Below, in pieces: positions 32,188 through 40,306 of a stretch of DNA of 43,029 bases (position 1 is the stretch's first letter; the number at the start of each line of letters is the position of its first letter). Source of the DNA: an archaeon (GTDB lineage: Archaea > Nanobdellota > Nanobdellia > SCGC-AAA011-G17 > GW2011-AR17); contig JABHYY010000023.1 in assembly GCA_018653605.1 (NCBI GenBank), positions 1 to 43,029 on the forward strand, in the 5' to 3' direction. The notes beneath the pieces are model-generated. The model made no database searches, was not told where the DNA came from, and saw nothing but the letters and a program-made list of their open reading frames with translations. The translations under genes and the position numbers were made by a program.

Positions 32188-32288
32188 AACTAAATATATA
32201 CGACGAAACAGACTTATCACTAATGCTTGAAGAAGAAGTCATTGATGACTTTGAAGAAGGTTTTATGAGAGGTTATCTTGCAGGATAA
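32172..32288 (+). CDS. Small acidic protein C of tiny-gene operon (38 aa)
   Basis: ATG 32172 lies 6-7 nt after GAGGAGGAAC, and the frame ends TAA 32286-32288. The protein MEKILELNIYDETDLSLMLE is strongly acidic and ends FMRGYLAG. It overlaps gene B by 16 nt and is followed by gene D after 2 nt. It looks like a small acidic partner; function is unknown. Confidence 0.55.
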   Translation: MEKILELNIYDETDLSLMLEEEVIDDFEEGFMRGYLAG

Positions 32289-32290
32289 AA

Positions 32291-32437
32291 ATGGTACAGA
32301 GTAAAGTAAATTTAGATCCCAGAACTATTCAAATCAGAAACAAAGTGAAAGCAAAGTATAGTTTTAGAACAAGATCAGAAACACTTAACTTTATGGTTGA
32401 AGAGTATGCAAAAAAAGTATTAAGGCTTAAACTGTAA
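32291..32437 (+). CDS. Ribbon-helix-helix (RHH) protein D (48 aa)
   Basis: ATG 32291 (AGGA nearby) and TAA 32435-32437 bound a 48-residue protein. RTIQIRNKVKAKYSFRTRSETLNFMVEEYAKKVLRLKL shows the RHH layout: a short basic strand, then a helix with the SRSE-like TRSET cap, then a second helix. RHH proteins bind DNA as dimers and often control their own operon or act as antitoxins. It is the last gene of the operon and a candidate ligand of the upstream module (inference). Confidence 0.65.
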   Translation: MVQSKVNLDPRTIQIRNKVKAKYSFRTRSETLNFMVEEYAKKVLRLKL

Positions 32438-32475
32438 AGTAAACCTTAAATAGCACCTCTTTTTCTCTTTTTTAT

Positions 32476-33060
32476 ATGGATCCACAGGAATTAGAAAGAA
32501 TTATTGAAGCAGAACACATTAATGAAAATTCTGTTATTGCAGCAGTTTATGTAAGAGGGCCAGAATATAATAATCCTAGAGCTACTTTAAGAATTGGTTT
32601 TTTTAACAGAAGTCAAGAAGGACCTATTTTAGTTAATCAAGCTAATTACCCAGAAGGATCAACAGGATACCTCAAAAAATTACTTGCTAATAAGTTAAGC
32701 CTAGAAGGAGATGATATAGTGCATCTTAGGAAGTTAACAGATTTAGATGTAAGCTCTGAAAGTTTTGAAGAAACATCCTCAGAAAGAGTAGAAGGTTTTG
32801 TTGCAAGATATTGTAGAGTTAGAAAAAAAGGATATAGAACTAGTTGGATTAATAAAGTTCAAATTGGTAAAAGGCTGTGGGCTAATAATGATTTAATACT
32901 CAGTCCAGGAATATCAAGTATTCTTGGGGATCATGGAATAAGACGAGTTGGAACCCCAATCTCCAAACTTCCAAGTAATCCTGAAAAAAGAGTCGTATGT
33001 AAATTAGTACCAATTATTTCTTCTATAGAAGCAGTTGAACTTTTAAGACAATATTTATAA
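32476..33060 (+). CDS. Hypothetical protein (194 aa)
   Basis: This soluble protein has an early helix (DPQELERIIEAEHI), a strand region (SVIAAVYVRGPEYN), a Ser/Glu-rich middle and a basic strand-rich stretch (RVRKKGYRTSWINKVQIGKRLW). No family is recognised and there is no signal peptide. A T-rich stretch and TATA-like sequence lie just upstream (TTAAATAGCACC), suggesting its own promoter. Confidence 0.6.
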   Translation: MDPQELERIIEAEHINENSVIAAVYVRGPEYNNPRATLRIGFFNRSQEGPILVNQANYPEGSTGYLKKLLANKLSLEGDDIVHLRKLTDLDVSSESFEETSSERVEGFVARYCRVRKKGYRTSWINKVQIGKRLWANNDLILSPGISSILGDHGIRRVGTPISKLPSNPEKRVVCKLVPIISSIEAVELLRQYL

Positions 33061-33083
33061 AATCCAATTCTTTAAGTTTACAC

Positions 33084-33674
33084 ATGAAAATACTAGCATT
33101 TGCAGATCCACACTCACATGAAGAATATTTAGACCAAATTAAACTCAAATCAAAAAATGTTGACATCATAATTTGCGCAGGTGACTTAACCTGGTTCAAC
33201 AAAAACATAAAAAAACTTCTAAAAAAATTAAATGTATTAAAAAAACCAGTTTACATAATTAATGGTAACCATGAAAACACAAAAGAAATGGCAAAACTTT
33301 GCAAACCATTAAAGAATGTTAGTTTTATGCACAAAAAAACACTAAGGATTGACAACAATGTTTTCCTATTCTTTGGCAATGATGGTTTATCACCTAATGA
33401 ACCTCAGTTTTACAAATTCTCAAAAAGAGAAATGCAAAAAGTAAAAAAAACAGATACAGTGGTTTTAGTTACACATGGTCCAGCTTCAAAAACAAAATTA
33501 GATTTACTACCTTGCGGACATGTTGGATGCAAAGATATCAAAGAGTTCATACTAAAATACAAACCAGTTTTACATATATCAGGACACCTGCACGAACATT
33601 TTGGCAAAAAACAACTTCTAAAGAAAACATTAATGGTAAATGTCGGACCTGGTGGAAGAATACTAAAAGTTTAA
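33084..33674 (+). CDS. Calcineurin-like metallophosphoesterase
   Basis: The five metal-binding motifs are present: FADPHSH (6-12), CAGDLTW (about 31-37), INGNHEN (about 59-65), VTHGP (about 129-133) and SGHLHEHFG (about 164-172). The family uses two metal ions to hydrolyse phosphomono- or diesters, including nucleotides. The length (196 aa) and motif spacing fit the YfcE-like group. The UppP gene follows after 25 nt. Confidence 0.9.
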   Translation: MKILAFADPHSHEEYLDQIKLKSKNVDIIICAGDLTWFNKNIKKLLKKLNVLKKPVYIINGNHENTKEMAKLCKPLKNVSFMHKKTLRIDNNVFLFFGNDGLSPNEPQFYKFSKREMQKVKKTDTVVLVTHGPASKTKLDLLPCGHVGCKDIKEFILKYKPVLHISGHLHEHFGKKQLLKKTLMVNVGPGGRILKV

Positions 33675-33699
33675 ATAACAAACAACAATCCTAAACCAC

Positions 33700-34443
33700 A
33701 TGAACATACTAGAATCAATTCTACTTGGTGTAATTCAGGGAATAACAGAATGGTTACCAATTTCATCATCAGGCCACTTAGTTATATTCCAACAGTTCCT
33801 AAACATAGAAGTTCCTTTATTTTTTGACATACTTCTACACTTTGCAACACTAATTGTAATTTTAATAGTTTTTCACAAAGATATTCTAAAAATTCTAAAA
33901 GAGTTTCCAAGCACAAAAAAACCAAATGGTAAACTTGGTTGGTACATAATCATAGGTTCCGTACCAATCGCACTAACAGGATTTTTATTAAGAGATCAAA
34001 TAGCTAGTTTATTCACAAGCCTAAAAGCAGTGGCAATAGCACTATTATTCACTTCATTACTTTTATTTTTATCAGAAAGATTTCCAGGAAGAAGGAAGCT
34101 GAAATGGTATGACTCCATTGTTATCGGTATTTCACAAGCTCTTGCATTAGTTCCAGGTATTTCAAGATCAGGTTCAACTATCTCAACAGGTTTATTACTA
34201 GGTTTGGAAAAAAGGCAAGTTGCAACATTTTCTTTCCTACTGGTAATTCCAGCAATTCTGGGCGCAACAATACTAGAGTTTTCTACAGCTTCAATTGAGT
34301 TCAACTATATCTATGGTTTTTTAACAGCAATCATTGTAGGCTATTTCTCACTAAAACTGCTACTAAAGATAATTGTAAAGAACAAATTTCACTATTTTGG
34401 TTGGTACTGTTTAATCTTAGGAATAGTTTTGTTAATAATTTAG
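33700..34443 (+). CDS. uppP: Undecaprenyl-diphosphatase-like lipid pyrophosphatase (UppP/BacA)
   Basis: BacA-type enzymes dephosphorylate polyprenyl pyrophosphate carriers on the outer face of the membrane. The catalytic signatures are GVIQGITEWLPISSSGHLVI (10-29) and LVPGISRSGSTISTGLLLG (about 148-166). About seven to eight membrane segments fill the rest. In archaea the substrate is probably a dolichol-type carrier for glycans. It follows the phosphoesterase gene and precedes a TATA element at 34460. Confidence 0.92.
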   Translation: MNILESILLGVIQGITEWLPISSSGHLVIFQQFLNIEVPLFFDILLHFATLIVILIVFHKDILKILKEFPSTKKPNGKLGWYIIIGSVPIALTGFLLRDQIASLFTSLKAVAIALLFTSLLLFLSERFPGRRKLKWYDSIVIGISQALALVPGISRSGSTISTGLLLGLEKRQVATFSFLLVIPAILGATILEFSTASIEFNYIYGFLTAIIVGYFSLKLLLKIIVKNKFHYFGWYCLILGIVLLII

Positions 34444-34459
34444 TTCCCAAACAGTAACA

Positions 34460-34474
34460 AAAGTTTTATAAATA
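34460..34474 (+). promoter_or_regulatory. Putative TATA box for the 34495 gene
   Basis: AAGTTTTATAAATAA lies about 28 nt before the ATG at 34495, a typical leaderless archaeal arrangement. Confidence 0.5.
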
Positions 34475-34494
34475 AGTGCATAGCAAAAAAAGAT

Positions 34495-35310
34495 ATGCAA
34501 ATTTACAATCAAGAACAATTACAAACAGCAATTGATAATGTATTTAGAGATTTATTTATAGTGGAGAACAGAACTTCTGATAATAGAGCATATGTTTATG
34601 CAAAAGTAGATGAAACAACTCCTGGTTTAATGTGTACAAATGAAGCAGATCCAGGAATAATTTTTCACAGTTTTATGCCTGATGAAGATATAGAAATACT
34701 GCATGAAAGAATAAACCATAGATTCAGAGGAAAGATGACAACAGAGATTCAAGATGGTAAATTAGTTCTTCGAATCAGGGAAAAAACATTAGAAGAAATG
34801 GCAGAAGATTTTAGACAAGAATGTAGATCAGATATTTCTCATGAAATACAGCATTTAGCTTTTTATGCATTAGATGAAGAAAAAGAAAAAGCAGTGGTAG
34901 AAGAAGTAAAAGAGAGATTAGGTTCAAATTTTGAATGGTACAAAGAAAGAGTAAGAAAATCATACAAAATTCATGATATGGAGGTTGAAGATATAGATAG
35001 AACAACTGTGATGGAAATTCTTGGAGAGATTGGAAATTTAACATATAATGGACATGCTTTAACAAAGACAAGTTCTTATTTTAGTAATGGAAAAACAACA
35101 TTAAAAGCATTTATGCCTTTATTTCCAATTGCAGATGCAGTTCTAAAAAATTATGCAATTTCAAGAGGATTTAGAATTGGTTGGAATTATAGAACAATGT
35201 CAAGATTACAAAATCATGGAATAAGAGAAAGAGATATGATGAGAGTAATGAGAGATAATATTGATTATGAGCAACCATTTTCATTACCAGTTTTCAATCT
35301 AGTAGCATAG
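34495..35310 (+). CDS. Hypothetical protein with HExxH motif (271 aa)
   Basis: This soluble, charged protein is not in a family I recognise. SHEIQHLAFYALDEEKEK (around residue 117) contains an HExxH that could bind zinc, with an acidic helix after it; a third ligand is not obvious. Another feature is the C-terminal ISRGFRIGWNYRTMSRLQNHGIRERDMM. Peptidase activity is only a possibility. It overlaps the convergent Taw1 gene by 12 nt. Confidence 0.55.
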   Translation: MQIYNQEQLQTAIDNVFRDLFIVENRTSDNRAYVYAKVDETTPGLMCTNEADPGIIFHSFMPDEDIEILHERINHRFRGKMTTEIQDGKLVLRIREKTLEEMAEDFRQECRSDISHEIQHLAFYALDEEKEKAVVEEVKERLGSNFEWYKERVRKSYKIHDMEVEDIDRTTVMEILGEIGNLTYNGHALTKTSSYFSNGKTTLKAFMPLFPIADAVLKNYAISRGFRIGWNYRTMSRLQNHGIRERDMMRVMRDNIDYEQPFSLPVFNLVA

Positions 35311-36222
35311 TTTTCTATCCTTGTCCTCTTTCATTAACAAACAAACTCTAGACTCAGTTTTCTCAGCAACTAACCGCCAGCCCAAAATCTCACCCAATTT
35401 CAAACTAAACTCTTTAATCTCCTCATGCCTAGCCATATCAGAATATTCAACACGATAACTAGCATACCCAACAGCCATCACAGCCTTTACCTCAACAAAC
35501 ATAGGATTACACTTCTTAATTATAGAAGCATAACCTTCAACATCACAAAGATTCAAACCTTTCAGAACAGACAACCTAACAGTACTCCTATCTTTAGAAG
35601 ATAACACTTCCAAACTCCTAATCAACCTTTCCCAACCATCCTTGAAAAAAGGTTTACAAGTTTTCAAATAAACTTCTTTGTTAGGTGCAGGTAAAGTAAC
35701 ATAAGTTTGAGTTGCATTAACCTTCTTTAACATCTCAGGGTTCTGTCCATTTGTAACTAAAAATGCAGTCATACCCTTTTTCTTGATCAATTCAACAAGC
35801 TCAGGCAACTGTGGATACAAAGTTGCATCACCAGATAGAGAGAGAGCAACATGCTTTGGATCTAAAGCCTCTTCAAACTTTTTTTTATCTACTGCATCAT
35901 TTCCACGAAAACCCATCAAATACAATTTATGAGCTTCTATCAACCCCTTTAAAATTTCTTCAGGAGTATCACCCTTATTAATCTCCATTGGTTGGGTATG
36001 TTCTAAAGATCTCCAACAAAAAACACACTGATGATGACAATTCAAAACAGAGACAGAACTCTGTACACATCTATGTGACTTCAATCCATAAAACTTCTCT
36101 TTGTAACAAAAACCTTCATCTCTTAAAGATTTTTTAGACCAAGAACAAACCTTAATAGCAGAATGATCACCAACAACACGATAACCTTGTTTTTCTAGAT
36201 CTTTTTTAACTAACTCATCCAT
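35299..36222 (-). CDS. taw1: tRNA-Phe 4-demethylwyosine synthase Taw1 (radical SAM)
   Basis: It builds the tricyclic imidazopurine ring on G37 of tRNA-Phe from pyruvate. The radical SAM cluster motif CxxxCxxC is CHHQCVFC (Cys62, 66, 69). The second [4Fe-4S] ligands are Cys26, Cys39 and Cys52, matching the archaeal enzymes as I remember them. LSLSGDATLYPQLPELVELIKKKG is the SAM-barrel core, with TFLVTNGQ-like and TYVTLPAPNKE later. Its 307 residues are normal for archaeal Taw1. The substrate tRNA-Phe (GAA, with G37) is encoded at 4271-4344. Confidence 0.93.
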   Translation of the reverse strand: MDELVKKDLEKQGYRVVGDHSAIKVCSWSKKSLRDEGFCYKEKFYGLKSHRCVQSSVSVLNCHHQCVFCWRSLEHTQPMEINKGDTPEEILKGLIEAHKLYLMGFRGNDAVDKKKFEEALDPKHVALSLSGDATLYPQLPELVELIKKKGMTAFLVTNGQNPEMLKKVNATQTYVTLPAPNKEVYLKTCKPFFKDGWERLIRSLEVLSSKDRSTVRLSVLKGLNLCDVEGYASIIKKCNPMFVEVKAVMAVGYASYRVEYSDMARHEEIKEFSLKLGEILGWRLVAEKTESRVCLLMKEDKDRKLCY

Positions 36223-36254
36223 AATATGAAAAGAATTTTATTCTTATATAAATT

Positions 36255-36650
36255 TTACCTAGAAATTACATATGCTAGTTTAGTAAATGCCAACTTATAA
36301 TTTGCCTCGCCTGGTTCACCAGGAACTTCAGTATATTCAATTAAACCTTGAGCCTCTAGGGTATTAAAAATTGGTATTGCTTCATCTACAAGTAAATCTA
36401 AACCTAAATCCTCACTCATATTTCCACCCAAATCTTCAAACAATCTTAAAGTAAAATCTCTTAAAGCTCGTTTATCTAACTTAAGTTCACTTTTAGCTAA
36501 ATCAAGAAGAGTTTGATTAAGCTGTAAATGATGACCATTATCCCTTGTCTCATTAAGAAATTTAAGACCTTTTCTAACATTTGAATCAACAGTTCCACCA
36601 TGTGCAACAATATAAGCAGCAATTCTATTAACATTAATTTCTTCTGACAT
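36255..36650 (-). CDS. Hypothetical helical protein (131 aa)
   Basis: This soluble and mostly helical protein includes DNVRKGLKFLNETRD-like and ALRDFTLRLFEDLGGN helices. A winged-helix-like C-terminus (DEAIPIFNTLEAQGLIEYTE) precedes a strand (ANYKLAFTKLAYVIS). A DNA-binding fold is possible but not clear. No family is recognised. Confidence 0.55.
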   Translation of the reverse strand: MSEEINVNRIAAYIVAHGGTVDSNVRKGLKFLNETRDNGHHLQLNQTLLDLAKSELKLDKRALRDFTLRLFEDLGGNMSEDLGLDLLVDEAIPIFNTLEAQGLIEYTEVPGEPGEANYKLAFTKLAYVISR

Positions 36651-36728
36651 AACTTTTGAAATTTTAAAGGACTATATAAAACTTTACAAACTAGAATAAT
36701 CTAAAAAAACTAAAAAAACTTCTTTTTT

Positions 36729-36944
36729 TTATCGTTTTTTCTTACGCTTTGTTACTTTCTTCTTTTTAACAGCTTTTTTCTTTACTACTTTCTTCTTAGC
36801 CTTTTTCTTTACTACTTTCTTCTTAACTGCCTTTCTCTTTACTACTTTTTTCTTCACAGTTTTCTTCTTTACTGCCTTCTTAGCTGTCTTTTTTTTAGCA
36901 ACTTTTCGCTTTGCCTTTCTTCGAGGCACTCTTACTAATACCAT
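36729..36944 (-). CDS. Lys-rich histone H1-tail-like protein (71 aa)
   Basis: After a short MVLVRVPRRK start, about 50 of the next 60 residues are Lys or Arg. They sit in VKKK/AKKK repeats (KKVVKRKAVKKKVVKKK) like the C-terminal tail of histone H1 or bacterial Hc1-like proteins. It would bind DNA or RNA by charge. It stands alone with a short A/T upstream region; it could be a chromatin or RNA-associated protein. Low complexity limits homology searching. Confidence 0.65.
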   Translation of the reverse strand: MVLVRVPRRKAKRKVAKKKTAKKAVKKKTVKKKVVKRKAVKKKVVKKKAKKKVVKKKAVKKKKVTKRKKKR

Positions 36945-36995
36945 ACAGATATCATAGGTAAAATCCTATAAAAGGGTTGTGTATTAACTAAGAAA

Positions 36996-37721
36996 TTAGA
37001 ACAATCCTTGATAATTTGCATAAATTGCTTTAGTACACTCTTCAACTGTTATACCCTTAATCTTAGCAATCTCTTTAACAGTCACAGCAACATTTGCAGG
37101 TTCATTAATCTCACCTTTAACAGGAGCCATCCAAGGAGCATCAGTTTCAGTTAATAACCGGGTCAAAGGAACTTTCTTAACCAATTCTTGAAAATGTACA
37201 GAATTAACAATAATTGGTGGGACAGAAAAGTAAACACCTTCCACTCTTTTCAACAACTTCAATTTACCAGAAAAACAATGTAATACAACTTTCCTAGGTT
37301 TTAACTCTTCCAAAATCTCAACAATTCTCCTTTCAGCTTTACGAGTATGAATTATAAGAGGAATATCTAACTTAGCACCAAGCTCAATAAACTTTCTAAA
37401 ATACTTCTCTTGCTTTTCATGCTCACCAAAGGTAAAGTCTAAACCAATCTCACCAAGTGCAATAGGTTTTTGCTTTTCAATCCACTTTAACTCTTCTTCA
37501 ATATCAGAATCAGAAAATTCAATGATTTCACCAGGATAAAAACCTAAGGCTTTCTTAACAATTTTATATTTTTTACAAATATCTAAAGTTTTTCTATTCC
37601 TTGAAGGCGATGCACCATTATTAATCACAGTAACAACACCAGCTTTTTTAGCTCTTTCAATTACAGGATCTAAATCTTCAAACCTACTATCATCCAAATG
37701 ACAATGCACATCAACTAACAT
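36996..37721 (-). CDS. tatD: TatD family metal-dependent hydrolase/DNase
   Basis: TatD enzymes are amidohydrolase-fold nucleases in DNA repair. The ligands are HCHLD (His6, His8) at the N-terminus, GEIGLDF at about 91-97, IIHTRKAE, VVLHCFSG and LLTETDAPWM near the C-terminus. The 241 residues are typical. The start overlaps the end of the upstream site-2 protease gene by 11 nt, indicating co-transcription. A link to the Tat export system should not be inferred from the name. Confidence 0.93.
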   Translation of the reverse strand: MLVDVHCHLDDSRFEDLDPVIERAKKAGVVTVINNGASPSRNRKTLDICKKYKIVKKALGFYPGEIIEFSDSDIEEELKWIEKQKPIALGEIGLDFTFGEHEKQEKYFRKFIELGAKLDIPLIIHTRKAERRIVEILEELKPRKVVLHCFSGKLKLLKRVEGVYFSVPPIIVNSVHFQELVKKVPLTRLLTETDAPWMAPVKGEINEPANVAVTVKEIAKIKGITVEECTKAIYANYQGLF

Positions 37722-38892
37722 TGAATATTCCCAAAAGCCACATAAGCAAATCAGTTAACCAAGGCAACATATTAATTACAATCAATCCCAAAACAAACAA
37801 ACTAATCCAGGTCAAAGCTTTTTGTGCTTTTTCTTTATCTTTAAACAATAGAAGAGCAGTACTATAAAACATTCTTCCACCATCAACAGGACCAAGAGGT
37901 AACAAGTTAAACAAACCAATTCCAACATTAATCAAAAACAACCAAATGTATAACAACATAAACCATTCAATAACACCCTCATAACCTTCAACCCATTCAT
38001 AACCATCATTCAACTTTGTTTCTTGCCCAAACCCACTAACTCCAAAAAAACCTTTTGATGCATTCTCTGGATTTTCAGACAACACAATAGTATAATCTCC
38101 TTTATCAGTAACAAGAGTCACTTCTTCACCAGGAACTAAATCCTCTGAAACATTAAGGAATTGAACAACATCCAAAACTTCATTGTCATTAATAGAATAA
38201 ATAATAAAAGGAACTTCAATTCCAGTCTCATTCATTGAATAACCTTCAATAGTAGTACTTACACTTACACCATCAACTTCATAAACAGCTCCCATAGCAG
38301 GAGTTAAAACAAAAATCATCCCCAAAAATAAAACAACACCAATGCAAATATTAACAGCAGGTCCAGCAGCAAAAAGTTTTAACTGATCCCAAACTCTAGC
38401 TTTTTCTAATTGCTCTTCATCAGGCTCAACAAATGCAGCTAACAAAGGACCCATGAAAGCAAAACCAGAACTTTTCACTTTAATCTTTTCCATCACAGAG
38501 GCAACACCATGTCCAAACTCATGAACAACTGCAGTCAAGAAGATTGCAATCATCCAATGCCAAAAACTTAAAGCAGGAGCACCTTCAATCTCTATCCCTG
38601 GTAAAACAGGTGCTAAAGCAGGTGGTGTTCCAGGAACAAAAACTAACTTAAAAGTTTCTATAATTATAAACACAAAAATAAAAATCATCCCAGCAAACCC
38701 AATAAAAACTCCAATTGAAGCAAAAACTCGTAAAATCTTAAATCTAGCTAACTTCCTCATTAACTTCAAACCTAATTTGGTCTTATACAAAAAGAATATT
38801 TTACCTTGTACAGTAAACCTTTCTTTGTGAGTAAAATAGAAAATTAACAATAAACCATAGAATATTAATAATGAAATTAGATCCCAATTCAT
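37711..38892 (-). CDS. Site-2 protease-like (M50) intramembrane metalloprotease
   Basis: It cleaves membrane-embedded substrates. The zinc motif HEFGHGV (124-130) lies in a membrane helix (IAIFLTAVVHEFGH), and the third ligand region LFNLLPLGPVDGGRMF is near 340. There are about six membrane segments. A PDZ-like insertion (about 205-285, VDGVSVSTTIEGYSMN to SENPENAS) lies between them. The TatD gene overlaps its 3' end. Substrates cannot be read from sequence. Confidence 0.9.
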   Translation of the reverse strand: MNWDLISLLIFYGLLLIFYFTHKERFTVQGKIFFLYKTKLGLKLMRKLARFKILRVFASIGVFIGFAGMIFIFVFIIIETFKLVFVPGTPPALAPVLPGIEIEGAPALSFWHWMIAIFLTAVVHEFGHGVASVMEKIKVKSSGFAFMGPLLAAFVEPDEEQLEKARVWDQLKLFAAGPAVNICIGVVLFLGMIFVLTPAMGAVYEVDGVSVSTTIEGYSMNETGIEVPFIIYSINDNEVLDVVQFLNVSEDLVPGEEVTLVTDKGDYTIVLSENPENASKGFFGVSGFGQETKLNDGYEWVEGYEGVIEWFMLLYIWLFLINVGIGLFNLLPLGPVDGGRMFYSTALLLFKDKEKAQKALTWISLFVLGLIVINMLPWLTDLLMWLLGIFNVS

Positions 38893-38898
38893 TTTAAC

Positions 38899-39063
38899 CT
38901 ATTTTTTAGTACGGACAGGTCTAAAATCTTTACACTGACAGTTTCTACACTTGACTTTTCTCTGTAGAACTCTAGAAATATCAGTTCTAATTTTAGCTTT
39001 ACATTTCTTACAGATGAATATTCTTCTAAATTTTCTATCTGCTGTTTCTTCAAACCTTGCCAT
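38899..39063 (-). CDS. rpl40e: Ribosomal protein eL40
   Basis: Missing from the ORF track (54 residues). The protein opens MARFEETADRKFRRIFIC and carries the zinc-binding CxxC...CxxC pairs (CKKC and CRNC) with a basic FRPVRTKK end, the layout of eL40/L40e. The archaeal protein starts with MARF as here. It lies only 2 nt after the stop of aIF5A and 6 nt before the site-2 protease ATG, in one - strand run. It is a structural component of the large subunit. Confidence 0.9.
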   Translation of the reverse strand: MARFEETADRKFRRIFICKKCKAKIRTDISRVLQRKVKCRNCQCKDFRPVRTKK

Positions 39064-39065
39064 TT

Positions 39066-39464
39066 TTATTCTTTTCTAACTTCCTTTATTAACATATCAT
39101 CAACCAAGATCCAATACACCACAACCACACCCTCAAGAACTTTATCCTTAAGAGTATCAGGTATTTCCAAATCAAATGTTTCAAATGATTCCATGTCCAT
39201 AACATTTGCTTTGTCACCAACAACACTCAAAACTTGTGCTTTTTTCTTTTCAATGATTGGACTTTGTGCTTTATCATGCCCAGGCATGAGCTTGATGATT
39301 TTTTTGCCATCTTTAATTGAGACTGCTTCAATTCGACATTTTGCATGCCCATGTTTTCCAGGTCTGGATATATCAATACTCTTAACAATGCACGCAACAC
39401 CGTCAAAGATAACATACCGACCAGACTTTAGACTTGTCGCTTCTACTAGTTTGACCTCTCCCAT
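39066..39464 (-). CDS. eif5A: Translation initiation factor 5A (aIF5A)
   Basis: aIF5A rescues stalled ribosomes, chiefly at Pro-rich sequence. The hypusination loop ISRPGKHGHAK has the modifiable Lys37. The N-terminal SH3-like domain (LKSGRYVIFDGVACIVKSI) is followed by an OB-fold C-terminal domain (AQVLSVVGDKANVMDMESFETFDLEIP). Its 132 residues are normal. A TATA element (GATTTATATATAG) at about 39483-39496 is 25 nt upstream. eL40 follows within 2 nt. Confidence 0.95.
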   Translation of the reverse strand: MGEVKLVEATSLKSGRYVIFDGVACIVKSIDISRPGKHGHAKCRIEAVSIKDGKKIIKLMPGHDKAQSPIIEKKKAQVLSVVGDKANVMDMESFETFDLEIPDTLKDKVLEGVVVVYWILVDDMLIKEVRKE

Positions 39465-39482
39465 GAACAGTTAGAATTTCAA

Positions 39483-39496
39483 TCTATATATAAATC
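39483..39496 (-). promoter_or_regulatory. Putative TATA box for aIF5A-eL40 run
   Basis: On the - strand ATTTATATATAGAT lies about 25 nt before the aIF5A ATG at 39464, implying a leaderless transcript that continues into eL40 and perhaps further. Confidence 0.55.
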
Positions 39497-39618
39497 TTTT
39501 GTATTTCTATGTATAACAATAGTAATCAAAACAGCTGTCATATCAAACAAAAGCACCCTCTCATTTAAACAAGTTTCGAACCAAAACAAATATAAACCAA
39601 AAACAAATATTAATAATT

Positions 39619-40257
39619 ATGGTAAAGAAAAATGACTTCATAGAATTAATCTACACAGGTATAATCAAAGAAACAAATCAAATCTTTGACACCAATGATA
39701 TTCAAATAGCAAAACAAGCAAATTTATTCGATCCAAAACAATCTTACCAACCTCACACAATCTGTATAGGACATAAAGATGTAGTTGAAGGTCTAGACAA
39801 TGCACTAGTAAACAAAGAAGCAGAAAAGCCCTTTACAGTGGAAGTAACACCAGAACAAGGTTTTGGAAAAAGAGATGCCAAATTATTCCAATTAGTTTCA
39901 GCAGCAAATTTCAAAGAAAAACAAATTCGTCCGGTTCCAGGGTTGCAAGTAACAATAAACAACATGCCTGGTGTAATAAAAACAGCCTCAGGTGGAAGAA
40001 TTCTTGTAGACTTTAACCATCCTTTATCAGGAAAAACAATAATTTACAAAGCAATGATCAAATCTGTTGTTACAGACCCAAAACAAAAACTGGAAGGTTA
40101 TCTTAAATTACTTCTAAGCATACCCAAAGTTGAAGCTAAGGTAGAAAACAACATTGCAGAGGTCAAACTTGATGTGCCTGAAAAGTTCCAGGAAACAATA
40201 ATCAAAGAAGTAAAGGATAGAATCCCAGAGCTAAAAGAGATCAAGTTTACAAAATAA
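39619..40257 (+). CDS. FKBP-type peptidyl-prolyl isomerase (SlyD-like)
   Basis: This isomerase and chaperone opens MVKKNDFIELIYTGIIKETNQIFDT, with FKBP strands. It continues with ICIGHKDVVEGLDNALVNKEAEKPFTVEVTPEQGFGKRD, where the IF (insert-in-flap) region sits. DFNHPLSGKTIIYKAMI closes the FKBP domain at about residue 150. A further C-terminal segment (about 150-212) resembles the extra domain of archaeal SlyD-like proteins. There is no signal peptide, so it is cytoplasmic, in contrast to the anchored cyclophilin at 3.7 kb. Confidence 0.92.
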   Translation: MVKKNDFIELIYTGIIKETNQIFDTNDIQIAKQANLFDPKQSYQPHTICIGHKDVVEGLDNALVNKEAEKPFTVEVTPEQGFGKRDAKLFQLVSAANFKEKQIRPVPGLQVTINNMPGVIKTASGGRILVDFNHPLSGKTIIYKAMIKSVVTDPKQKLEGYLKLLLSIPKVEAKVENNIAEVKLDVPEKFQETIIKEVKDRIPELKEIKFTK

Positions 40258-40271
40258 CAAATAAATCATAA

Positions 40272-40283
40272 TTAACTTTATAA
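40272..40283 (+). promoter_or_regulatory. Putative TATA box for ftsZ
   Basis: TTAACTTTATAA lies about 28 nt before the ftsZ ATG at 40307, consistent with a leaderless mRNA. Confidence 0.5.
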
Positions 40284-40306
40284 GTTTCAGAAGCAAATTT
40301 CTCTAG

